Shown: piece after piece, positions 1 to 5,851 of the stretch
How positions within the stretch are numbered: the first letter of the stretch is position 1
How the letters are laid out: every line of letters starts with the position of its first letter
Source of the DNA: Chitinophagaceae bacterium
GTDB taxonomy: Bacteria > Bacteroidota > Bacteroidia > Chitinophagales > Chitinophagaceae
Assembly: GCA_023251285.1 (NCBI GenBank)
Contig: JAHEZB010000035.1
Span: 4,269-10,119, forward strand
DNA length: 5,851 bases
Direction of reading: 5' to 3'
Notes under the pieces: generated by a model
What the model was told of the DNA's origin: nothing
The model's input: only the letters and a program-made list of their open reading frames with translations
Databases searched by the model: none
Position numbers and translations under genes: made by a program

Positions 1-1391
1 AGAGGACGCCACCAAATATTATTATTCTTCTTGCCGATCAATGGCGGGGACAGTCGCTTGGTTTTTTAAATGAGGATCCGGTGTTTACCCCACACCTTGA
101 TTCGCTGGCAAAACACAGTTTAGTATTGAAAAACTTTATCAGCAATTATCCCGTTTGCGCTCCTGCCCGGGGAATGTTGATGACTGGCCAATATCCTCTT
201 ACCAATAATGTGTACGATAATATAGAAACTTTATCTGCGCCTTATGGTGTAGAATTGAGGACTGATGCAGATTGCTGGTCTGACGTGTTAAAGCAAAACG
301 GATATTCTCTGGGTTATATTGGTAAGTGGCATCTGGATGCTCCCCATTTACCCTACATTAATACTTCCAATAATAGTGGTAAGGTAAAATGGAACGAATG
401 GACACCACCCAATCGCCGTCATGGTTTTGACTTTTGGTATTCCTACGGTACTTATGATGTTCACACCAAGCCTATGTATTGGGACACACATGCCGACAGA
501 ATGGATTTTCATTATGTCGACGAATGGGAGCCACAGCATGATATTAATAAAGCCATTGAATTTTTAGAAAATAAAAATGGGGATTTCCGTAAGGCAAATA
601 ATCCATTCGGTTTGGTAGTATCCATGAATCCGCCACATACTGATTATCGGCTTGTACCTGAAAAATATTATGATATTTATAAAGATATACCAATTGATTC
701 TTTTTTAAAGGATCCTAATATTCCTGCTGCGAATACGGCAATGGGGAAGGCCTACAGGCAAGATATTAAATATTATAATGCTGGTATCACGGGAGTGGAT
801 GATCAAATTGGGCGCTTGTTCTCTTATTTAAAACAAAACAATTTGGATAAGAATACTATTATTCTTTTTATTTCTGATCATGGCAATTGTCTCGGTAAAC
901 ACAACCAGATTACCAAAAACAATTTTTATGAAGAGTCACTTCGGGTGCCTTTTATGCTTTTTTGGAAAGGACATATCTCAACTGGCGTTGACAGTAATTG
1001 TTTGCTATCTTACCCGGACATTTACGCTACATTGTTAGATATGATGGGACTAAAAAATAAAATTCCCAAAACTGTTCAGGGTAAAAGCTATGCTTCATAT
1101 ATCCTTAATAGAAAAGGGGTATTTCCTCAAGCACAATTTATTATGGGTAACATTACAGCACCCGATTTGCAAACAGGTTTTCGGGGAGTTCGCACCCTAC
1201 AATATAAACTGGCATTTTCCAAGAAGAATGCCTCAGATTCTTTGCATGGCTATTTATTCGATCTGGAAAAAGACCCTTTCGAAATGAATAATTTGTATGG
1301 TCAATTCCCTTCCGTACAAAAAACCTTAAAAAGTGAATTAAAATCATGGTTAAGAAAAAATAATGACCCATTTGCTCAATTATTTTTTTAA
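1..1391 (+). CDS. Family S1 sulfatase, formylglycine-dependent, 5'-partial
   Basis: This gene should hydrolyse a sulfate ester on a carbohydrate, probably in the periplasm, although the signal peptide would lie outside the window. The frame is open from the first full codon at position 3, so the true start is upstream; the GTG at 81 is internal, because the residues before it (PNIIILLADQW) are the usual sulfatase N-terminal strand. Visible motifs are the metal-binding Asp at 36-38 (ADQ rather than the common DD), the cysteine modified to formylglycine in CAPAR (Cys codon 156-158), GKWHLD near 321-335, the His of NPPHTDY, and SDHGN (Asp codon 876-878) followed by a Lys in QITKNN. A C-terminal part with FDLEKDPFEMNNLY is typical of the family. 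About 462 residues are visible, so only roughly 20-40 are missing. Substrate and S1 subfamily cannot be fixed from the sequence alone. It ends 47 bases before the GH20 remnant and was probably in the same operon. Confidence 0.93.
   Translation, partial: RTPPNIIILLADQWRGQSLGFLNEDPVFTPHLDSLAKHSLVLKNFISNYPVCAPARGMLMTGQYPLTNNVYDNIETLSAPYGVELRTDADCWSDVLKQNGYSLGYIGKWHLDAPHLPYINTSNNSGKVKWNEWTPPNRRHGFDFWYSYGTYDVHTKPMYWDTHADRMDFHYVDEWEPQHDINKAIEFLENKNGDFRKANNPFGLVVSMNPPHTDYRLVPEKYYDIYKDIPIDSFLKDPNIPAANTAMGKAYRQDIKYYNAGITGVDDQIGRLFSYLKQNNLDKNTIILFISDHGNCLGKHNQITKNNFYEESLRVPFMLFWKGHISTGVDSNCLLSYPDIYATLLDMMGLKNKIPKTVQGKSYASYILNRKGVFPQAQFIMGNITAPDLQTGFRGVRTLQYKLAFSKKNASDSLHGYLFDLEKDPFEMNNLYGQFPSVQKTLKSELKSWLRKNNDPFAQLFF
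1354..1389 (+). repeat. A/T-only inverted repeat over the sulfatase stop codon, possible weak terminator
   Basis: AAAAAATAAT at 1355-1364 is the exact reverse complement of ATTATTTTTT at 1379-1388, with a 14-base loop. A G-T pair (1354/1389) can extend it to 11 pairs. The right arm runs into the TAA stop at 1389-1391. The stem holds no G-C pair, so as RNA it would be weak. It could act as a weak, possibly bidirectional terminator, or be a chance product of Lys/Asn codons facing a Phe-rich end. Confidence 0.3.
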
Positions 1392-1438
1392 TGAACTTTT
1401 AATTTTGACACTATCTGGAGGGAAACAATTAATTCTCT

Positions 1439-2526
1439 TTGCCTAGGTTAAAAACAGACAGCTACACATGCCTGGCGCTGATTGCTTCTTATCCAAATTT
1501 ATCATGTACCAAAAAGCAATATTATGTTTCACCACAATATGCACCAGATAGCCTGGATGACGTTCTTTGTGTGGCAAATGATTCTACGTGGCTCTTTCTG
1601 GATAAAATATTTACACAGGTTGCACAGTTATTTCCCTATGAATATATCCATACCGGCGGAGATGAAGCCAACAGGCAATTTTGGATGAAAGATCCAAAAG
1701 ATGTAGCATTAATGAAAAAAGAAGGATTAAAAACTCCTGCTGAATTGCAAAGTTATTTTGAAAAGAAGCTGGAGAAACTGATTATTTCAAAAGGTAAAAA
1801 AATGATTGGATGGGATGAAATAGTAGAAGGTGGTTTAGCTCCGGAAGCGGTGGTAATGAGTTGGCGCGGAATGAAAGGAGGAATTGACGGTGCGGAAATG
1901 GTGCATGAAGTAATTATGACACCGATACTTGAGACATATTTAAGCCGCAAACAAGGTGATCCTTCGGTAGAACCTTTTGGGCCCGGGATTTTGAGATTGA
2001 GTACCTGTTATCAATTTGAACCTATACCAAACGGTGTAGATCCGAAATATATTTTAGGCGGTCAGGCTAGTACATGGACAGAAAAAATTCCAAATTATCG
2101 CCATTTGGGATATATGACATGGCCAAGAGCATTGGCAATTGCAGAAGTTTATGGTCGCCCAAATCAACCCGCAACTGGAATAGATTTTCACACCGTGTAG
2201 AATAACATTTTAAATACCTGGATGCAGATTCAGTGAATTATTCAAGAAGCATGTACGACCCAACTATTACGGCAGTAAAAGGCAATGATGATTCCATGAA
2301 AATAAATCTCAGCACTGAAATGCCGGGCCTCAGTTTATATTATACTTTCGACGGTACAGATCCTCACAACTTCTACCCGAAATATTCAGGGTCGCCAATA
2401 GATATTCCGCAAGGTGCTTCGGAGATCAGAGTAATTTCGTATAGGCATGGCCGTTCAGTAAACAGACAAGTGAATTATTCTTTGGACGTATTGAGGAAAA
2501 ATTTTGAAAAACGAAAAAATAAATGA
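1439..2526 (+). pseudogene. GH20 beta-N-acetylhexosaminidase remnant, 5'-truncated with frame breaks and a nonsense codon
   Basis: The intact family removes terminal GlcNAc or GalNAc from glycan chains. What is recognisable starts at an MPG motif (1468-1476), in a different frame from the ALIASYP that should follow it, so there is a break near 1476. From there one frame runs to 2200 and contains HTGGDE with the catalytic Asp-Glu pair (1661-1666), the tryptophans of GWDEI, MSWRG and TWTE, and WPRALAIAEV at the barrel end. The frame then shifts near 2167-2175, where the next frame reads NWNRFSHRVE. A TAA at 2203-2205 interrupts that frame, followed by HFKYLDADSVNYSRSMYD and a C-terminal chitobiase-like domain (YYTFDGTDPHNFYPKYSG) ending at 2526. 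The usual N-terminal GH20b domain and the first barrel strands are absent; only 47 bases separate it from the upstream sulfatase. The TTG at 1439 is only the first possible start of the open frame. Identification is firm, and loss of function is very likely. Confidence 0.9.
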
Positions 2527-2557
2527 AGCATTGAATTGATAGAAAATAACCGGATAA

Positions 2558-2600
2558 TCGTTACAAAGGTTCCACGCTAACCAGTAAACGAACTTTTTTT
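2558..2600 (+). terminator. Candidate Rho-independent terminator after the GH20 remnant
   Basis: An imperfect hairpin has an outer stem TCGTTAC (2558-2564) against GTAAACGA (2584-2591) with one bulged A, and an inner stem GGTT (2568-2571) against AACC (2579-2582) around a 7-base loop. It is followed by seven T residues at 2594-2600. Its position 32 bases after the GH20 stop and 134 bases before the next gene suits the end of the sulfatase-GH20 transcript. The stem is interrupted and only moderately stable. I found no convincing promoter between this point and the ATG at 2735. Confidence 0.45.
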
Positions 2601-2734
2601 GATGATTTCTATTTTATGTTTCGCTTCTGTAAAACAAATAACTAAAAACGTGGAAAGATGATTTTATAAGACAATCTGAATTGTTGAATGGTATATTGAC
2701 TAATCTTTAATTCCCGGGTCAAAAAAATCAAAAC

Positions 2735-4261
2735 ATGAAAAAAACATTTCTCCTTTCCATTCTCTTATCTTTCTTTTCAGCGCTTCAGTTATCAGCGCAG
2801 CGAAAGCCTAATGTATTAATTCTTTACACCGACGATCTGGGATATGGGGATTTAAGTTGTTATGGTGCTACAGCTATTTCAACACCGCATATTGATTGGC
2901 TGGCGCAAAATGGGTTAAGATTTACTGATGCGCATTGTACAGGTTCAACCTGCACTCCATCACGGTTTTCTATACTTTCCGGAAGGTATGCATGGCGAAA
3001 AAAAGGAACTAATATATTGCCTGGAAATGCAAATCTGACCATTCCGACAGACATCACTACTTTGCCAAAGGTGTTTCAGCGCGCGGGTTATTTGACTGGT
3101 GCGGTAGGGAAATGGCATTTGGGATTGGGTAATACTTTTCCTATTAACTGGAATGAAGAAGTGTCGCCCGGCCCCAGGGAAATCGGCTTTAACTACTCAT
3201 TTATTTTTCCGGCAACTGCAGATCGTACACCGACTGTTTTTATGGAAAACCAGGTGGTAGTAGGATTAGAGACTTCAGATCCTATGGCAGTAAGTTATAG
3301 TCGTCCTTTCAATAAAGAACTTTTAGGGAAGGACCATCCTGAGATGTTGAAGATGAAATCAACGCATGGACACGACCAGCATATTGTAAATGGAATCGGG
3401 CGAATAGGTTATATGCAGGGAGGAAAGCGTGCGGAATGGACTGATGAAGAACTGGGATTTACATTTAATACAAAAGCCATTGGATTTATTGACGAAAGTA
3501 TAAAAGAGAAAAAGCCGTTTTTTCTTTATTACGCCATTCATGATATTCACGTTCCCAGGATGCCTGGAAGCATCTTCAAAGGCAAAAGCAAACTGGGTTA
3601 CAGGGGCGATGCTATATTGGAAATGGATCATTCAGTGGGAGTAATTCTTGAAGCATTAAAGGAAAGAGGTTTGATGGATAATACATTGATCATCTTCAGC
3701 AGTGATAATGGGCCGGTATTAGATGACGGATATTTTGACAAGGCAGTAAAAACAGCAGTGGTGCATGATTATAAACCTGCTGGTATTTACCGTGGCGGAA
3801 AATACAGTGTACTCGAAGGAGGCACACGGATTCCATTTATAGTTTATTGGGCAAATGAAGTGAGTCCAAATACCGTTTCAAATGCTTTGATTACCCAAAT
3901 CGACCTGATGGCATCCTTTGCCAAAATGCTTAATGAAAAATTACCGGAAAATGAATTTACCGATAGCCGGGATTATTTTTCAACATTAACCGGAGAAAAA
4001 GATATTAGCAGGGATTTTATTATTGAACAACCGGGAAACAATGCTTTAGCTATAGTAAAAGATGGATGGAAATATATTACCCCAAGCAATGGCCCGGCAC
4101 TATTGAAAGACGTTAATATTGAAAGCGGCTACAGTAAAGCAGACCAGTTATATCATTTGAAAGATGACCCTCGTGAATTAAACAATGTGGCAAAAAAATA
4201 TCCTGAAAAAGTCTTGGAGTTAAAAAACCTTTTGAAGAAAACGGAGAATAGTTATAAATAA
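2735..4261 (+). CDS. Exported family S1 sulfatase (arylsulfatase / N-acetylgalactosamine-6-sulfatase-like)
   Basis: This is a complete 508-residue sulfatase that should cleave sulfate esters from a glycan in the periplasm. Residues 1-22 form a Sec signal peptide (KK, a hydrophobic stretch, cleavage likely after SAQ). Then come the metal-binding Asp pair in YTDDLGYGD (D33, D34), the formylglycine site CTPSR (C73, codon 2951-2953), GKWHLG (K126, H128), the His pair in AIHDIHVPR (H269, H272), SSDNG (D324, N325) and RGGKYS (K356). All the usual catalytic and metal ligands appear present and the length is normal. The stretch GSTCTPSRFSILSGRYAWRK and the long insert around residues 180-240 recall GALNS-like enzymes, perhaps SulfAtlas S1_15, which act on 6-sulfated Gal or GalNAc; this subfamily call comes from memory of the family and is tentative. 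The ATG is fixed by the signal peptide. No Shine-Dalgarno precedes it, only A-rich sequence, which is common in this phylum. Its activity depends on an FGE or an anaerobic maturase. Confidence 0.95.
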   Translation: MKKTFLLSILLSFFSALQLSAQRKPNVLILYTDDLGYGDLSCYGATAISTPHIDWLAQNGLRFTDAHCTGSTCTPSRFSILSGRYAWRKKGTNILPGNANLTIPTDITTLPKVFQRAGYLTGAVGKWHLGLGNTFPINWNEEVSPGPREIGFNYSFIFPATADRTPTVFMENQVVVGLETSDPMAVSYSRPFNKELLGKDHPEMLKMKSTHGHDQHIVNGIGRIGYMQGGKRAEWTDEELGFTFNTKAIGFIDESIKEKKPFFLYYAIHDIHVPRMPGSIFKGKSKLGYRGDAILEMDHSVGVILEALKERGLMDNTLIIFSSDNGPVLDDGYFDKAVKTAVVHDYKPAGIYRGGKYSVLEGGTRIPFIVYWANEVSPNTVSNALITQIDLMASFAKMLNEKLPENEFTDSRDYFSTLTGEKDISRDFIIEQPGNNALAIVKDGWKYITPSNGPALLKDVNIESGYSKADQLYHLKDDPRELNNVAKKYPEKVLELKNLLKKTENSYK

Positions 4262-4288
4262 TTTGAGAGTTGATAGCAATCTCGCAAA

Positions 4289-4339
4289 TAAGTGACCAGA
4301 TTATAGATACTACATTCGTTATGAGAAAGTGGTCATTTG
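4289..4339 (+). repeat. Inverted repeat downstream of the sulfatase, possible transcript-end hairpin
   Basis: TAAGTGACCA (4289-4298) pairs with TGGTCATTTG (4330-4339) over ten positions, counting two G-T wobbles, around a 31-base loop. It begins 28 bases after the sulfatase stop. There is no T-run directly after the right arm, so it is not a standard Rho-independent terminator. It could be a 3'-end stabilising hairpin, a protein-binding site or chance. Confidence 0.3.
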
Positions 4340-4393
4340 GCTGATTCGCTTTTAAATGATTCCAGTAAATGAACAAATGGCTACGATATTTGT

Positions 4394-4424
4394 TTTGAGT
4401 TTTGAAAAACCACAAATATGTTTT
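4394..4424 (+). promoter_or_regulatory. Candidate Bacteroidota-type promoter for the FGE-type gene
   Basis: TTTG at 4394-4397 is followed after exactly 19 bases by TATGTTTT at 4417-4424. The known consensus of the primary sigma factor in this phylum is TTTG at -33 and TAnnTTTG at -7, so only the last base differs and the spacing is standard. It would start transcription near 4430 and leave a leader of about 155 bases before the ATG at 4588. This supports separate transcription of the FGE-type gene. Such short motifs do arise by chance in A/T-rich DNA. Confidence 0.42.
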
Positions 4425-4587
4425 TATCAAATTAAAAAAAAATAAAAAATTTGTAATCAAAGAAATGATTTTTTTTAAATTCAGTTGTTGATTTTTATAA
4501 CAAATTAAAAAAGTTAAATGGCTGGGGAAGTTTTAATAAATCAATATTTTTAAACCAATTTTTAGCCCTTCAAAGGAATTTGATCTC

Positions 4588-5709
4588 ATGAAATTTAAAA
4601 ATTATATTTCCGCGTCCCTTGTAGCTTTTGCTTTCTTTTCGTGCAATAGCAATTCTGGCAAGATCGCTAAAATTGACCAAAAAAAAGATACAACTACCTC
4701 GTGCATGATGGTTCCATCAAGATTTGGAAATGTTTCATCTGATTCTTCGTTAAGGTTTAGCGGTGACACATCCACGAAAGGAATGGTATTGATAAAAGGA
4801 GGAACTTTTATGATGGGAGGCGATAATTCCCAGGCAGCCGCAGACGAATTTCCACAACATGAAGTAAAAGTAAGTAACTTTTATATGGACGTTACAGAAG
4901 TGACGAATGCAGAATTTGCAAAATTTGTGGATGCAACTCATTATATTACTACCGCCGAGAAAAAACCTGATTGGGATCAAATGAAACAAACGCTTCCTCC
5001 AGGTACGCCAAAACCGCCGGATAGTATGCTGGTAGCTGCTTCGCTGGTTTTTCATCAAACTTCCGGACCAGTTAATCTAGATGATTACGGACAATGGTGG
5101 GGCTGGGTAAAAGGTGCAGATTGGAAGCATCCTGAAGGCCCCAAAAGCAATCTCAAAGGAAAAGAAAATTATCCTGTAGTTCAGGTGAGCTGGTACGACG
5201 CAATGGCCTATTGTAAATGGGCAGGCAAAAGATTGCCGACAGAGGCAGAATGGGAGTTTGCGGCAAGAGGCGGTTTACAAAATGATATTTATCCATGGGG
5301 AAATGAACCAATTAATCAGGGTAAACCAAAGGCCAATTCGTGGGGAGGAAAATTTCCATATTATAATGATGATAAAGATGGTTTTGTCGGCCTGGCTCCT
5401 GTGAAATCCTTTGCTCCTAATGGATAAAAACTTTTTGATATGGCGGGGAATGTGTGGGAATGGTGCAGCGATTGGTACGATACTGATTATTATAAAACCT
5501 TTGGAAATTCAATAGCCGACAATCCGAAAGGCCCATCAAAAAGTAATGATCCTATGGATCCTTATACTCCAAAAAGAAGCCTGCGTGGTGGTAGTTTTTT
5601 ATGCAATGACAGTTATTGCAGTGGTTATCGGGTAGCCCGCCGCATGAAAAGCAGTCCTGATACAGGTTTGGAGCATACCGGTTTCCGATGTGTGAAAGAT
5701 GCCAAGTGA
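4588..5709 (+). pseudogene. Formylglycine-generating enzyme (SUMF1-like) lipoprotein, interrupted by an in-frame TAA
   Basis: The intact family uses oxygen and copper to oxidise the CxPxR cysteine of sulfatases to formylglycine. Residues 1-19 form a lipoprotein signal with the lipidated Cys at 19 (AFFSC), so the enzyme would sit in the periplasm facing the exported sulfatases. A linker to about residue 65 is followed by the FGE domain: [66 protein letters not shown]. The first frame stops at 5425-5427 (codon 280) right after FAPNG. The same frame continues as KLFDMAGNVWEWCSDWY and ends RGGSFLCNDSYC...GFRCVKDAK at 5709. The family norm here is NGYxLYDMAGNVWEW, so the TAA stands where Tyr is expected, a single-base change from TAT or TAC. 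The two cysteines at 5602-5604 and 5617-5619 match the catalytic C-x4-C pair of true FGEs; they lie beyond the stop, so the 279-residue product would be inactive. Sequencing error is the main alternative. Confidence 0.88.
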
Positions 5710-5851
5710 CATTCCAAGAAAATATTTGATAGAACACATCCAACATAATGATTTTCTTTCTGAAATGCTAGCCGAATTAGGTATTGCATGCAGTAATCTC
5801 GGTCACGCTTCTCGTCCAAAACAACAGGTAGTACTTTTTCCTAACCATGTT
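5699..5851 (+). CDS. Unrecognised reading frame, 3'-partial, overlapping the FGE end
   Basis: An ATG at 5699-5701 opens a frame that overlaps the last 11 bases of the FGE-type gene and runs without a stop for 51 codons to the window edge. The visible part begins MPSDIPRKYLIEHIQHNDF and contains LSEMLAELGIACSNLGHASR, a mildly amphipathic, soluble-looking sequence with no signal peptide or membrane segment. I do not recognise a family. The short overlap, and the lack of any terminator after the FGE-type stop, would fit translational coupling in one operon. Against this, 51 codons is short evidence and no clear ribosome-binding site can be seen; the frame might be chance, or might start at the internal ATG at 5765. 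Confidence 0.4.
   Translation, partial: MPSDIPRKYLIEHIQHNDFLSEMLAELGIACSNLGHASRPKQQVVLFPNHV

Larger units (their letters stand above)
4262..4587. other. A/T-rich intergenic region between the sulfatase and the FGE-type gene
   Basis: These 326 bases show no credible gene. The first part contains an inverted repeat (4289-4339). From about 4380 onward the sequence is strongly A/T-rich, with runs of A near 4433-4448 and T near 4469-4476, and it contains the promoter candidate at 4394-4424. A short inverted pair, CAAATT at 4428-4433 and AATTTG at 4448-4453, lies just after that promoter. Immediately before the FGE-type ATG sits AAAGGA (4572-4577), 10 bases upstream, a weak ribosome-binding site at most. 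Confidence 0.6.

Noticed and set aside
1417..1422. GGAGGG as a ribosome-binding site for the GH20 frame
   Set aside because: It is 16 bases from the only possible TTG start at 1439, this phylum rarely relies on such sites, and the downstream gene is a truncated remnant.
2598..2622. Promoter made of TTTG (2598-2601) and TATGTTTC (2615-2622) upstream of the second sulfatase
   Set aside because: The spacing is 13 bases rather than about 19, and the T-run is better explained as the tail of the terminator hairpin.
4113..4460. Minus-strand 115-residue open frame over the sulfatase end and the A/T-rich gap
   Set aside because: It overlaps firm coding sequence of the sulfatase, is rich in Phe, Ile, Asn and Lys as expected from A/T-rich DNA, and shows no recognisable motif.
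2203..5427. Reassignment of TAA as a sense codon, which would explain both internal stops
   Set aside because: The two internal TAA codons would need different amino acids (an acidic or polar residue in GH20, Tyr in FGE), and both sulfatases end with TAA exactly where the family normally ends.
4588..5709. A deliberately split FGE made of two proteins (4588-5427 and 5440-5709)
   Set aside because: The first piece is an exported lipoprotein and the second, starting at MAGNVWEW, has no signal peptide, so they would lie in different compartments. The break is inside the most conserved motif and there is no new ribosome-binding site.
5552..5819. Minus-strand open frames opposite the FGE C-terminus
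   Set aside because: They are mirror frames of the conserved FGE end and have no family resemblance or start signal.

Overview
The window looks like a chromosomal glycan-degradation locus from a member of the Bacteroidota, most likely an aerobic, free-living one (Chitinophagaceae/Sphingobacteriales type). The reasons are a low-GC, A/T-rich sequence, gene starts without a strong Shine-Dalgarno, a candidate promoter of the TTTG-N19-TAnnTTTG type, a lipoprotein-anchored formylglycine-generating enzyme (FGE, oxygen-dependent) and two family S1 sulfatases. The taxonomic call is an inference from style and protein resemblance, not from a marker gene.

Layout, all on the + strand. Positions 1-1391 hold the 3' part of a first sulfatase whose start lies outside the window. 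Positions 1439-2526 hold the remains of a GH20 beta-N-acetylhexosaminidase that has lost its N-terminal half and carries frame breaks and a stop codon. A hairpin plus T-run at 2558-2600 probably ends that transcript. Positions 2735-4261 hold a complete exported sulfatase of a second type. After a 326-base A/T-rich gap containing a good promoter candidate comes an FGE-type sulfatase-activating lipoprotein (4588-5709), split by one in-frame TAA at 5425-5427. An unrecognised reading frame begins at 5699, overlaps the FGE end by 11 bases and stays open to the window edge.

In an intact state the set would form a simple pathway in the cell envelope. FGE would convert the active-site cysteine of both sulfatases to formylglycine, the sulfatases would desulfate a glycan such as a glycosaminoglycan, mucin-type glycan or algal glycan, and the GH20 enzyme would remove terminal N-acetylhexosamine. 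Here both sulfatases look intact where visible, while the hexosaminidase is clearly dead and the activator has lost its catalytic cysteine pair through a single stop. This is either a decaying locus or, for the single-base lesions, sequencing error. I see no CRISPR array, tRNA, rRNA, insertion sequence or clearly novel system.
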